Counted from the first letter of the stretch, positions 36,712 through 46,170 are shown. The stretch: 64,000 nucleotides of DNA from JAGNHN01 sp964590645 (GCA_964590645.1 CAZPYJ010000002.1:161463-225462), one strand, 5' to 3'. Translations and numbers: made by a program. The notes: generated by a model not told the origin, from the sequence alone.

Positions 36712-36738
36712 CGGATGAGTTGTAAAACACACCTTATC

Positions 36739-37065
36739 TTATTCTTCAGGAGGTGCCTGAAAATCTTGTACCGGAACTCTTTCACTGCCCTGAATCTGTT
36801 CGCGAAGCTCGGTGTCTGTCATTTCAATGGCATTCTGGCGGGGGATGACAAAAATGGAGAAAAGACTGAGCACCAGCAGAGCGATGGCCAGGCTCCAGGT
36901 GGCTTTTTCAAGAAAGTCGGCGGTTTTGCGCACGCCCATAATCTGGTTCGATCCGGCAAAGGTGGAGGACAGACCGCCCCCTTTTGAGTTCTGAACCAAT
37001 ACCACCAGTACCAGAAGGATACATACGATCAGGATCAGGACAGAGATTAAAATATAGGTTCCCAT
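36739..37065 (-). CDS. secG: Preprotein translocase subunit SecG
   Basis: A 108-residue membrane protein with two hydrophobic helices (ILISVLILIVCILLVLVVLVQ and the segment around WSLAIALLVLSLFSIFVI) joined by the SecG loop NSKGGGLSSTFAGSNQIMGVRKTADFLEKATW. The carboxy tail is acidic. SecG stimulates SecYE-dependent export. It lies 12 bases after the TPR-like gene, a neighbourhood common in Bacteroidota. Confidence 0.95.
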   Translation of the reverse strand: MGTYILISVLILIVCILLVLVVLVQNSKGGGLSSTFAGSNQIMGVRKTADFLEKATWSLAIALLVLSLFSIFVIPRQNAIEMTDTELREQIQGSERVPVQDFQAPPEE

Positions 37066-37077
37066 AGGATGATGGAT

Positions 37078-37755
37078 TTAAGAATCGTGTAGTTTTTCCT
37101 GTAAATCTTTAATTCGGGCTGCAAAGTAACTGCTTTTACCCGGAAATTTCAAACTCAGCTTGTTATAAATTTCGATGGCTTTTTTGTAGTGCCCCTGTCC
37201 GGCGTGGATACGCGCCAGGGTTTCACTCACCAGGCCTCCTTCATCCACCAGGCTCTTATCCGGATTGACATCCTCAGGGGCGCTGTAGTCCTTTTTCACG
37301 GATATCCTGGGTTCCGTCTTCAGGAAGCGTTCGATCAGTTCATCCGGATCAGGAGTTTGCGGCCGGAGCGATTGATCGATTATTGCCGGCTTGTGTGCAT
37401 CTGCTTCTGCAATCATCGATTTTGTGAACGCGCTGCGCTCCTTCGAAAGCTTCTTTTCCGGTCTGTCCTTTGTTTCATCTCTTTGCTCCTGCGGTGCGCG
37501 TTCCCGGATCAGGTCACGGAAACGAAGCGGGTGCCCTGTATACAGGGCGGCTTCAGGGAGTGATTTAATAAACTCTTCCGGTGCAAAATGAGATTGCCAG
37601 GCGGCGTACAGCAGGCGGGCTTCGTTCAGGAAAGGCCACTGAAGAAGGATCTCACGCAGGTGCTCTCCATCTCCGGCATTCAGGCTTTTTCCTTCCCCGA
37701 GCAGTTTTTCAAAACGGTGTAAACTTCTTGCCGATATGTCTGTCTTTTCAGGCAT
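37078..37755 (-). CDS. Tetratricopeptide-like protein between lptE and secG
   Basis: A 225-residue soluble protein without a signal peptide. The carboxy part holds a TPR-like helix pair (VSETLARIHAGQGHYKKAIEIYNKLSLKFP) followed by FAARIKDLQEKL. The middle is polar and probably disordered. The gene starts at the base next to the lptE stop and is followed closely by secG. Proteins of this type occur at the same position in many Bacteroidota, but their role is not known to me; a link to envelope assembly is only suggested by position. Confidence 0.75.
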   Translation of the reverse strand: MPEKTDISARSLHRFEKLLGEGKSLNAGDGEHLREILLQWPFLNEARLLYAAWQSHFAPEEFIKSLPEAALYTGHPLRFRDLIRERAPQEQRDETKDRPEKKLSKERSAFTKSMIAEADAHKPAIIDQSLRPQTPDPDELIERFLKTEPRISVKKDYSAPEDVNPDKSLVDEGGLVSETLARIHAGQGHYKKAIEIYNKLSLKFPGKSSYFAARIKDLQEKLHDS

Positions 37756-38271
37756 TTACCAATTGACTACTGCTTTGTTAAAGATATCGTCCACCAGGGC
37801 TTCATTGATCTCCCTGATGAGGGCTTCCTCCACGGCAGAGAGGTTCTGGGAGCTGGGGTAATCGGAAAAGCGGGAAAAGGTACTTTCGTAGTTCTTGCTT
37901 TCATCCAGACGGTTCTCAAAGATCACCTTTATGGTGATGGTCAGGCGGTTCAAGGCGGCAGTTTCATCTCCCTGGATCGCCTGGGGTTGGGTGGAATAGC
38001 CTGTAATCTCTCCTTCAATATGCAGATCCCCATCATTGTTGACCAGCATCAGGTTGGTCTGGCTGTTGAATTTATCGCGGATGGCATTGGTCAGCTCCTG
38101 GCTGAGGCTGGGCTGCACCAGGGGGGCGTTGTTGGGGAAGGTCAGGATGGAGATGGTTTTGGCATCGGGAGGGATGGAAGCTCCGGTAAAGGAATAGACG
38201 CCACATCCCTGCCCTGCAAGAAGCAGGCTGCACGCCAATACTCCCCATAAAAGTGTTCTAACGGATATCAT
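37756..38271 (-). CDS. lptE: LptE-family lipoprotein (LPS assembly)
   Basis: A 171-residue lipoprotein when started at the ATG at 38271 (MISVRTLLWGVLACSLLLAGQGC), which gives a proper lipoprotein signal; the longer open frame upstream adds 30 residues lying inside the neighbouring gene. The mature part GVYSFTGASIPPDAKTISIL, LSQELTNAIRDKFNSQTNLM and GEITGYSTQPQA follow the LptE/RlpB pattern of Bacteroidota. LptE plugs the LptD barrel that places LPS in the outer leaflet. The start overlaps the end of the sigma-54 activator gene by 14 bases. Confidence 0.88.
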   Translation of the reverse strand: MISVRTLLWGVLACSLLLAGQGCGVYSFTGASIPPDAKTISILTFPNNAPLVQPSLSQELTNAIRDKFNSQTNLMLVNNDGDLHIEGEITGYSTQPQAIQGDETAALNRLTITIKVIFENRLDESKNYESTFSRFSDYPSSQNLSAVEEALIREINEALVDDIFNKAVVNW

Positions 38272-39493
38272 ACTCTCTGATCTTCCGGTACAGTGTTCTC
38301 TCAGATATGCCCAATTCGCGCGCAGCCGGTTTGCGTTTTCCCTGATGCTTTTCAAGTGCAAGCCGGATCATATCCTCTTCTTTTTTCTGCAGAGAGAGGT
38401 TTTCTTCAATCACTTCGGATTCCTGGAAAGGTTCAGGATCATCAGCCTCATATTCGAAGATATCCGGCTCATTCACCTCTGTTGTTTCCCGGGCGGGGCT
38501 GACATCCCGGATAATCCGTTTTACCAGTTGCGGATTGGCCGATTTAAGGTTGCTGGCAAATTCAGGATTCTCCATCAGTTCCAGTACCAGCTGCTTCATA
38601 TCCGTGATGTCCTGCTTCATATCAAAGAGGACTTTGTATAAGATCTCCCTTTCGGAGAATTGCTCCTGCTGCTCTTGTTGCTTTTTGTAAAGCACCGGCA
38701 GTTCCCGCTGGTTCACCTGGGGAAGATATTTCAACAGGCTCTCTCCACTGATGTCACGATTCTTTTCAATGATAGAGATCTGTTCCGTGATGTTTTTCAG
38801 CTGGCGTACATTGCCGGGCCAGCGGAAATTCATCAGCATCTCGCGCGCATCCTCACTCAGTTGAATGGCGGGCATCCGGTATTTTTCTGCAAAATCACTG
38901 GCGAATTTCCGAAAGAGCAGGACAATGTCTTCTTTGCGGTCGCGCAGTGGAGGAACATAAATGGGAACGGTATTGAGGCGGTAATACAGATCTTCCCTGA
39001 ACTTCCCCTTTTCAATGGCCTCCGGCACATTCACATTGGTAGCCCCCACCAGGCGCACATCGGTTTTGATAACTTTGGAGGAACCTACTTTCATAAACTC
39101 CCCTGTTTCCAGTACACGCAGCAATCTTACCTGGGTGGATAGGGGCAGTTCGGCCACCTCATCCAAAAAGATGGTTCCTCCGTTCACCACCTCGAAATAC
39201 CCCTTGCGGGATTCGTGGGCACCGGTAAAAGAACCTTTCTCGTGGCCAAACAACTCCGAATCGATGGTACCTTCAGGAATGGCTCCGCAATTGACTGCGA
39301 TATACGGGCCGTGTTTGCGGGCACTCAGATGGTGAATGATCTGGGGAAAGACTTCCTTTCCGCTTCCGCTTTCCCCGTTGATCAGTACTGTAATATCCGT
39401 AGGAGCAACCTGACGCGCTATGTCGATGGCACGATCGAGCAGGGGAGAATTCCCTATGATTCCGAATCTAAGCTTGATTGACTGTACATCCAT
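38258..39493 (-). CDS. Sigma-54-dependent transcriptional activator without receiver domain
   Basis: A 411-residue bacterial enhancer-binding protein. The AAA+ domain starts almost at the amino end: Walker A is GESGSGKE, the sigma-54 contact loop is HEKGSFTGAH, Walker B is GGTIFLDEVAEL, and the arginine-finger segment REDLYYRLN follows. After an acidic linker comes a Fis-type helix-turn-helix, KRKPAARELGISERTLYRKIREYDI. No receiver or sensor domain precedes it, so activity is presumably set by level or by a partner protein. It is translationally coupled to lptE, suggesting control of envelope genes. Confidence 0.94.
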   Translation of the reverse strand: MDVQSIKLRFGIIGNSPLLDRAIDIARQVAPTDITVLINGESGSGKEVFPQIIHHLSARKHGPYIAVNCGAIPEGTIDSELFGHEKGSFTGAHESRKGYFEVVNGGTIFLDEVAELPLSTQVRLLRVLETGEFMKVGSSKVIKTDVRLVGATNVNVPEAIEKGKFREDLYYRLNTVPIYVPPLRDRKEDIVLLFRKFASDFAEKYRMPAIQLSEDAREMLMNFRWPGNVRQLKNITEQISIIEKNRDISGESLLKYLPQVNQRELPVLYKKQQEQQEQFSEREILYKVLFDMKQDITDMKQLVLELMENPEFASNLKSANPQLVKRIIRDVSPARETTEVNEPDIFEYEADDPEPFQESEVIEENLSLQKKEEDMIRLALEKHQGKRKPAARELGISERTLYRKIREYDIR

Positions 39494-39514
39494 TTTGCCT
39501 TCTCCTTGCTTGCT

Positions 39515-40516
39515 TTAGTGCAGTCGTTCCGACAATACCTGCATCACCTGACTGGGTGAATGCCCCTCATAAAGAATGTTGTACACTGATTCTGCTACGG
39601 GCATATGCACCTCCAGGCGCCGGTTCAGTTCGTGAATACCTTTGGAGGCAAAATAGCCTTCCGCGATCATTTTCATTTCCATCTTGGTAAAAGCCACGGA
39701 ATATCCCTTGCCGATCATCGTGCCAAAGATGCGATTGCGTGAAAAGCGCGAGTAGGCAGTCACGATCAGGTCTCCGGTATATACGGAATCATTGATATTT
39801 CTTTCGATGCGGTTCAATCGGTCGAGAAAACGTTTTACCTCCTGAATACAATTGACGGTGAGCACAGAAAGGAAATTGTCTCCGTAACCCAGGCCGATAG
39901 AGATGCCGTGCGCAATGGCAAAGATATTTTTCAGTATGGCGGCATACTCAATACCGTTCACATCCCGGGTGGCATTGATTCGCATATAACGACTTGAAAG
40001 GCTGTGGATAAAGCGTTCCGCTTTCTTTTGTTCTTCGAAAGCTACCGTGAGGAAGGAAAGCTTTTCCATTGCCACTTCTTCACTGTGACAGGGCCCGGCA
40101 ATCACGCCTACCTGAGCGGATGGAATCTGGTATTCTTCACGAAGGAATGATCCGACACTCAGGTTCATCTCCGGGATCATTCCCTTGATGGCCGAAACCA
40201 CGGTTTTCCCGATGAAGAGTGAAGGATCTATCTCCCTGAGGCTCTCTCTGAGGAAAGCGGCCGGAATAGCAAAGATGAGGGTGTCGGCCTCTTGGATGAC
40301 TGCTGTCAGGTCGGTGGAAAGGCGGATACGGTCCACATCCAGCTCCAGATAGCTGAGGTAGTTTGGATTCTTTTTGAATTGTCGGATATGCTCCAGGGTG
40401 CTGTCCTGACGCACCCACCAGAAAACCATCGATTGATTTTCCAACAGGAGTTTTACCAGGGCAGTACCCCAGGAGCCACTGCCGATTACCGCTATTCTAT
40501 CTTCAGCTTGCATCAT
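39515..40516 (-). CDS. gpsA: NAD(P)+-dependent glycerol-3-phosphate dehydrogenase
   Basis: A 333-residue enzyme making sn-glycerol 3-phosphate for phospholipids. The Rossmann loop IAVIGSGSWGTALVKLLLEN, the segments VSAIKGMIPE and VIAGPCHSEEVAMEK, and the catalytic region AAILKNIFAIAHGISIGLGYGDN are typical. The second methionine is an equally possible start. It lies 21 bases upstream of the sigma-54 activator gene on the same strand. Confidence 0.96.
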   Translation of the reverse strand: MMQAEDRIAVIGSGSWGTALVKLLLENQSMVFWWVRQDSTLEHIRQFKKNPNYLSYLELDVDRIRLSTDLTAVIQEADTLIFAIPAAFLRESLREIDPSLFIGKTVVSAIKGMIPEMNLSVGSFLREEYQIPSAQVGVIAGPCHSEEVAMEKLSFLTVAFEEQKKAERFIHSLSSRYMRINATRDVNGIEYAAILKNIFAIAHGISIGLGYGDNFLSVLTVNCIQEVKRFLDRLNRIERNINDSVYTGDLIVTAYSRFSRNRIFGTMIGKGYSVAFTKMEMKMIAEGYFASKGIHELNRRLEVHMPVAESVYNILYEGHSPSQVMQVLSERLH

Positions 40517-40567
40517 TTACGCATTCCGTTTCCAAGCGCACTGATTCCTTCATCACACAAGAATATA

Positions 40568-42229
40568 CTACAGTGTCAGCAGTCCCGGGCCTTGCTTAAA
40601 TACGATGTCTACCGGAATATTTGCTTCCATCAGGCGGTCGAGGTCTGATTGCAGGGCTTCCTTTACCATTCCGTCTTTTTCAATCCAGGCTTTGGCCGCT
40701 TCATAATCGCCATCTCCCTGGATTTGCAGGACCAGGGTGGTCAGTTCGCTCATTGCTGCCTGCATCTTATCATAATCAATGCGGTAGGTGCCGGTGGCTT
40801 CATCCCTCATAAATGCGCCCTTTTCCTGGAAGAAGTAGAAACGCATCATATTGGCTTTCCCGTGGGCACTGGCAACGCCAAAGCGGCTGGAGCGGAAAAT
40901 GCTGGCCATAAAGGTGGTATAATAATCCCGCAGGTCCACTTCGCCCAGCTCACCCATATCATAGAGTTGGGTGATCACATACAGACCCAGGATATCCGCT
41001 TTACTCTCTTCGATGGATGTATAGGTTTCTTTCAGGGCTTCGCGAACGGTGATGTTCTTGTTATCACTCAGGAATCCCAGGCCCAATCCGTGGGCAACTT
41101 CGTGATACATCGTATTGGCAAAGAAAGCATCGAAGGTAATATGCTTACGCTGGTCTTCGGCAATCAATACATCGGCGATGGGGAGGAGTATCTTGTCGAA
41201 CTTAGCCTGCATTGCATTTTTCAGCTGCAGTTTACGGCTGCCTTTGGTATTTCTGACCACTTCGTCGTTGGGCAGGTTGATGGCAATGGTTTTGCTGCCG
41301 GCATTGCAGTCGCCCCCGTAATACACTACATCGTAAGCATTAAGCTGTACGCCTTCGGTTCCGGGGGTTTCATTTTTGTACTTCTCTTCTACGGGTAAAT
41401 TCTTTTGGAAGTCAGGAAGAAAGGCGGCAAAACGGGCCAGGCGTTCGCTCCATTCCACGTCCTTAATCAGGATGAAGGCTTCGTGGGCGGCTTTTATGTT
41501 AAAAAGGGCATCTTCATAATTCTCGATTGGTCCAACGATGAAATCGATCAGGTTGTCTTTCATATCCAGCCAGGCCATATCAGAATCCCGGTAGTCGTCT
41601 TTTTCCAGGGCTTCAGCTCTTTTCAGGAGGTAGTTTTTAAATCCGGCATCTTCGGCCAGTTCGGCTGCCTGCCGCAGCAAATCCACCACGGACTGTGTTT
41701 CACCCGGGAAAGCCTGGTGGTACCATTCTGCACGCAGACTGCCATCGGCATTACGGCGGATCATAGTGTACTGCGAACTTTTATCCGGGTTATCCCAGGC
41801 TTCAAATTCCTCCTTCGTCATATCAGCCGGATAAAACCCCGCTCCTTTGGGTTTGGGACCGTATCCTTCCACAAAGGCTTGATTTCCATTAAGGCGGTCC
41901 CAGGGACCATAATTGATCTCCGCAAACTTCCAGGCATCCGGGTCCTGGATTTCTTCCATCAGCATCATTTTATTGCCATAAGCCTGTTGCCAGAAAACAT
42001 TATTCATAATCTCCGCAGCTTCAAAAAGAAGGGGGAGCATCATTTTCTGGTTCTCAGAAAGATGGCTGATGTCTGCAGTCAACTCAAATTCGGCGTATTT
42101 GGCCAGATTTTGTTGCATTGTGGTGGGGGGTGCTTCCTGCTCTTCTGTTTCTTTGGGTGTACTGCCACCGCAGGCTGCCAACAGCAAGGTCAGTCCGGCG
42201 ATCATACAGAGAGAATGTAATTTCTTCAT
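40568..42229 (-). CDS. M49-like (dipeptidyl-peptidase III family) zinc peptidase lipoprotein
   Basis: A 553-residue lipoprotein from the ATG at 42229 (signal with lipobox LLLAAC); the frame is open 68 codons further up but that part has no signal. The amino half resembles bacterial DPP III (INYGPWDRLNGNQAFVEGYGPKPKGAGFYPADM). The zinc site is YHEVAHGLGLG (His376-Glu377, His380) with the second helix TYTSIEESKADILGLYV. Classic M49 enzymes have HExxGH with one extra residue; here it is a plain HExxH, as in a few bacterial M49 members. It probably trims peptides in the periplasm or at the surface. No substrate can be read. Confidence 0.82.
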   Translation of the reverse strand: MKKLHSLCMIAGLTLLLAACGGSTPKETEEQEAPPTTMQQNLAKYAEFELTADISHLSENQKMMLPLLFEAAEIMNNVFWQQAYGNKMMLMEEIQDPDAWKFAEINYGPWDRLNGNQAFVEGYGPKPKGAGFYPADMTKEEFEAWDNPDKSSQYTMIRRNADGSLRAEWYHQAFPGETQSVVDLLRQAAELAEDAGFKNYLLKRAEALEKDDYRDSDMAWLDMKDNLIDFIVGPIENYEDALFNIKAAHEAFILIKDVEWSERLARFAAFLPDFQKNLPVEEKYKNETPGTEGVQLNAYDVVYYGGDCNAGSKTIAINLPNDEVVRNTKGSRKLQLKNAMQAKFDKILLPIADVLIAEDQRKHITFDAFFANTMYHEVAHGLGLGFLSDNKNITVREALKETYTSIEESKADILGLYVITQLYDMGELGEVDLRDYYTTFMASIFRSSRFGVASAHGKANMMRFYFFQEKGAFMRDEATGTYRIDYDKMQAAMSELTTLVLQIQGDGDYEAAKAWIEKDGMVKEALQSDLDRLMEANIPVDIVFKQGPGLLTL

Positions 42230-42395
42230 AATGCTCAGGTCTTGATGGTTTGGTTCTTTTTCAGCGCACGAATTTACGGATAATATAGGAAAGATGCTCA
42301 TCTTACGACTTAAACAGGCCGCCTCAACGGGGGCCTTCGGCATATCCGTTCTTGATCCCGACAGCCGTTTGCAAGCCGCTGTGCTGCGGGAAAAA

Positions 42396-44231
42396 CTACT
42401 CCGTTTCCGGCACCAGCCACACGGGCTGCGCACCCAAGGCCTGCCAGGTGGTGATCAGGGTTCTGAAATCCCGGTAATGATTTTCCGGAACACGGCTCGG
42501 GCTTTCCAGGCTGCGCCGGATGATCCACTTTCCACCCTTTTCACGCACCGAAAAAGTTAGCGTTCCAGCATCATTCTGCACATCCTGCGCTCTGCCTTGC
42601 ACCAGCAATCGATACCCCTTGGGAACGCTGATCTCCCACTCCATCTCCACCTTGAGCGGATAAGGCAGTTGTATATCCGATTTCATATTCTCCGGCCAGT
42701 TGCGCTGCAGAAGCGCGTCCGGAGCATTTGGCGGATAAGGCAATAAGAGACGGCGATGATCCCCGAAAAGGGGAAGGCTGTCGGCAGACTGCAAGCTGAA
42801 GGCCAACCTGGCTTCATTCATCCCGATCCGGCTTTCGTCGGGCAGGTATTGCCCATTTAGTTCTTTGGATACGATCTGAAATCTTTTGGGAAAATCGCCT
42901 GAGTGCAGATCCCGTATGGGGAGGGCCCCATTCCTGAGATCAGCCTCCACCTTGCCGTTCATCAAACCACGGGCATTGAGCTGAACAGCAAAGCGATACT
43001 TCGCCTCCGCCGTCTTTCCTTCCACCTGCAGGGCCTGCCATTCGCCCCCGGGTAGAACCGGCAACAGAAAATGGTCTGCTATGGCAGCTTCGGCACTGTA
43101 AGCCGGATTTTTGTGCGGATCCAGGAAAAGCTCTCCCTCTGAAAGCCTTACACGAAGCATTGGGTGTGTCCACAAATCCTGTATGGCCAGATCCGGAAGC
43201 ATCTGCCGGGCCGGTATAGTAAGGATGACGGTGGCATCCAGGCCCACAGCCCGCATCATTGTGCCGGCCAGCACTGCTACTTCAAGAGGTGTTCCACCGC
43301 TGCTATTCCAGCACTCCGTAGCGGATCGCGGTCCGTTTGGCAAGATGGGTAAGGAAGGGCTCCATACCTGGGTGGATGTCAGAACGTGATTCCAGACAGT
43401 CAGGGTTTTTTCCATCGCATCTGAGCCCGGTGTCAACAGGGTATCCAGGATGATCTGCAAATCCGGGGCTGCTTTCTGGTGAAAGACAGGCAGGGAAGCG
43501 AAGGACTTCCAGCCTTCCTCCAGGGAAGCAGCATTGCTCCAGCAAATTACTGGCAAAGACGACATTTCAGCTGAGGTGTATGGGCCGGGCAGGTAGGCCG
43601 GGACCTTACTCAGTTCCCAGCGGTAGCTAATCATCCCGTTTTCCCGGACAATTTCCGGACTAAGATCAGTATGGAAGAGTCGATGAAATAATCTCATTGC
43701 TTCCGGATGCCTGATCACCAACGTCATTTTCTCCACCGGGGCATCTGTAGCCAATACCTCCCAGCCGGAGAGGAATGGACGGGAAGGACTCAGCTGCTGC
43801 CTGACATAGTCGAGCACAATGGTGGCACCCCGCTCAAGGCCGGTATGCGAAATCACCATTTCCCGGAGCCTGTGGTAAGGTGGAGCATTGTCGGCCATCC
43901 TGGGCAAGACCTCGTTGATGGCATTGGCAGGCAGGGGAACCTTCGTCCCGTATTTCATCAGGGTATAGGCTTCCCTGACCGAAATGCGCTCCAGATCAGG
44001 ATTATACAAAAGAAAGGTTTCTCCGAATGCGCGATGAAAGGCATAGTGGGTGTGCAGCTTCAGCTGACTGAAATGATGGTAATCCACGCTGCCATCCGCC
44101 TGAAAAGTATATTCGTGTACGACCTGCTCATAGGTGGCATCGCTTTCCTGTGCTGCAAGTATCCCGGGGAAAAGCCCCAGGAACAGGAAGCAGTAAAGGC
44201 TGTTTCTGGTCATATTGGGTATCGCTTTCAT
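42396..44231 (-). CDS. DUF3857-type secreted protein with degenerate transglutaminase core
   Basis: A 611-residue exported protein (signal around YCFLFLGLFPGILAAQ). The first 200 residues follow DUF3857 (LHTHYAFHRAFGETFLLYNP, EMVISHTGLERGATIVLDYV). The central region lines up with a transglutaminase core, but the catalytic cysteine site, normally GxCxDxA, is replaced by WNSSGGTPLEVAVLAGTMMRAVGLDA, so protease-like catalysis is unlikely. The carboxy third is beta-rich. It begins immediately after the stop of an upstream paralogue that keeps its cysteine, suggesting an active/inactive pair acting together in the envelope. Confidence 0.83.
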   Translation of the reverse strand: MKAIPNMTRNSLYCFLFLGLFPGILAAQESDATYEQVVHEYTFQADGSVDYHHFSQLKLHTHYAFHRAFGETFLLYNPDLERISVREAYTLMKYGTKVPLPANAINEVLPRMADNAPPYHRLREMVISHTGLERGATIVLDYVRQQLSPSRPFLSGWEVLATDAPVEKMTLVIRHPEAMRLFHRLFHTDLSPEIVRENGMISYRWELSKVPAYLPGPYTSAEMSSLPVICWSNAASLEEGWKSFASLPVFHQKAAPDLQIILDTLLTPGSDAMEKTLTVWNHVLTSTQVWSPSLPILPNGPRSATECWNSSGGTPLEVAVLAGTMMRAVGLDATVILTIPARQMLPDLAIQDLWTHPMLRVRLSEGELFLDPHKNPAYSAEAAIADHFLLPVLPGGEWQALQVEGKTAEAKYRFAVQLNARGLMNGKVEADLRNGALPIRDLHSGDFPKRFQIVSKELNGQYLPDESRIGMNEARLAFSLQSADSLPLFGDHRRLLLPYPPNAPDALLQRNWPENMKSDIQLPYPLKVEMEWEISVPKGYRLLVQGRAQDVQNDAGTLTFSVREKGGKWIIRRSLESPSRVPENHYRDFRTLITTWQALGAQPVWLVPETE

Positions 44232-46151
44232 TTATCGCTTCAGAATAATAGGTTCTTCTCCGTATTTTTTATGCCATCTGGCCACCTCCCTGAAAGAAGG
44301 CCATTCATAAGGTTCATACACCCTTTTGTTGAAGCGGGCCAGAACATCCACCACGATGCTGTTGCCTTCCTCTGCCCTCAGCTGTCCTTCAAAATCTCCG
44401 GCAGGGCCGTTGAAAAAATGCCAGGGGGGATGATAGGCCATTTGAGCGAAGGGGGGCACAGCAATCGTTTCGCTAATGGATACTTCCCTCGAACAGCGGT
44501 CGCGGAAAGGATGTTGCCTGTCTTCCATTCCGGTTTCCATCAGGAGGTGATTCATTGCGCTTTTAAAGGGGGCTTTAAGGAGAAAGGGAGTAAAAATGAT
44601 TCGTTCGTCATCTACCAGGGCATAATCCGGGATACTGTATTCCACCCGGATGAGGATGGGATCGCTATAGTCATAGGGATCATCAAAATCGACATATCGC
44701 AATGCTACCGCCGGATGAGCCTGCTGCAAGGCATCTACAATACGCTCCCTCCACATATCCTTGCGTGAAGAGGTAAAAAGCCTTCGCACGGCGGCATCCG
44801 ATTGGCCCTCCGCACTCAGCGTAAATCCCCCCATCAGGTTGCCCTTATCATCAATGCGGCTGAAGCCTTCCATCCTGAGATAATGCGCCTGGGGCGGAGA
44901 GACGGGCGTGGTCATCAGACCGGCACCTTCAGGAAGACCCATCAGGTATTCCTGCTGTTGCTCGGCAGAAGACCAGAGTTCCCTGACAAATGGGACCCAG
45001 GTAGGATCCAGCAAACGGTATTCCCCGCTCTTCAATTTAACCACTGTAACACTATGGTTAAACTGGTCGGCAGGAATATCATCAATCCGCGATCCGGCCA
45101 TCGTCATCGCTGCCCAGGATTCAAAACCGGCAGCGCGAAGCATTGCCACCAACAGCCCTGCCTTGTCCTTGCAAACCCCGCTCCGGTCGGTAAAAGTCAT
45201 TGTGGCCTTGTGCAGGGTATAACCTTCGCCCTCTCCCATTGAAAGCCCACTGTAGCGGATTTCATCGGCAACCCAATGCGTCAGCAGGGCGATGGAATCG
45301 TATTCATTTTGAGCCGGGAGCAGGATGTGATCTACTTTGGCTTTGATCTCCTCATCCCATTCAAAACTGCCATAATCTTCATTTACCCCATAGAACCATC
45401 GTGATTTGGATTCCCAGTCGGGACTGGTTGAAAGCAAAAGCTTGGGCGCAACATCTGAGAGCGCCACCATATTGGCCTCTCTTTGAAAGGGCTGGATATC
45501 TTCCAGGGTAAAGGTGTATTCCTTTCTCCCATCGTTCAGGCGTTGCGAAACCTCAACCTTTCCGTGATAAAACTTATACTGCAGGGTTTTGGAATCCGGG
45601 AGGTCGAGGTGATAAACCTTTCTATCGACAGGGACTTTGCTCCAGAATTCCACGATATCATAAAAATGGCCCCGCATTGGAGGGATGTATCGCTCGTCTT
45701 CTTCATCATACAAAAGGGCATACGTAAACCCTTTTCTAAACCATTTCACCTCCAGTTCGTCCCCGGGAAACAGGCGTCCCACGGGAAGCATCTGCCGACG
45801 CGCACCCCAATAAATGGCACGGGCAGGAGCAGGATAATCCATCCTCTTCTTCAGGTCGATGACTTCCATTTCACCGTTTCGTCGATGGATAATGGCTTCC
45901 CTGAACTCCACATAGGCTGAAAGGGGGTCATAATCGAGGTGTAAAATATTCAGCGCTTTGCTGCCTTCTTCGGTCAGGATGCGATAGCGTTGATGGAAAT
46001 CGACATAACTCAGGCCGGATTCCGCGACTTTCACTTTCGTGCTGTCATACAATACTTTGTACGAAGGCCCGGCGTAGAGCGCAGGAAGAGAGGGACCAAA
46101 GCATAACAGCAGGAAAAAGAAAAACAGGCGTCGTTTTAAAACGAAGTACAT
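44232..46151 (-). CDS. DUF3857 plus transglutaminase-like domain secreted protein
   Basis: A 639-residue exported protein with signal RRLFFFFLLLCFGPSLPALYAG. After the DUF3857 part (FHQRYRILTEEGSKALNILHLDY, LFPGDELEVKW) comes an intact transglutaminase core: DRSGVCKDKAGLLVAMLRAAGFESW with the cysteine, FNHSVTVVKL with the histidine and YRLLDPTWVPF with the aspartate. The substrate is unknown; such proteins are common and largely uncharacterised in Bacteroidota. Its stop abuts the start of the degenerate paralogue, so both are probably one transcript. Confidence 0.87.
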   Translation of the reverse strand: MYFVLKRRLFFFFLLLCFGPSLPALYAGPSYKVLYDSTKVKVAESGLSYVDFHQRYRILTEEGSKALNILHLDYDPLSAYVEFREAIIHRRNGEMEVIDLKKRMDYPAPARAIYWGARRQMLPVGRLFPGDELEVKWFRKGFTYALLYDEEDERYIPPMRGHFYDIVEFWSKVPVDRKVYHLDLPDSKTLQYKFYHGKVEVSQRLNDGRKEYTFTLEDIQPFQREANMVALSDVAPKLLLSTSPDWESKSRWFYGVNEDYGSFEWDEEIKAKVDHILLPAQNEYDSIALLTHWVADEIRYSGLSMGEGEGYTLHKATMTFTDRSGVCKDKAGLLVAMLRAAGFESWAAMTMAGSRIDDIPADQFNHSVTVVKLKSGEYRLLDPTWVPFVRELWSSAEQQQEYLMGLPEGAGLMTTPVSPPQAHYLRMEGFSRIDDKGNLMGGFTLSAEGQSDAAVRRLFTSSRKDMWRERIVDALQQAHPAVALRYVDFDDPYDYSDPILIRVEYSIPDYALVDDERIIFTPFLLKAPFKSAMNHLLMETGMEDRQHPFRDRCSREVSISETIAVPPFAQMAYHPPWHFFNGPAGDFEGQLRAEEGNSIVVDVLARFNKRVYEPYEWPSFREVARWHKKYGEEPIILKR

Positions 46152-46170
46152 ATTTGGCGATTTGGATGAC

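Noticed and set aside
42230..42433. Upstream extension of the M49-like gene
   Set aside because: The extension is Arg/Ser-rich, and the lipoprotein signal starts at 42229.
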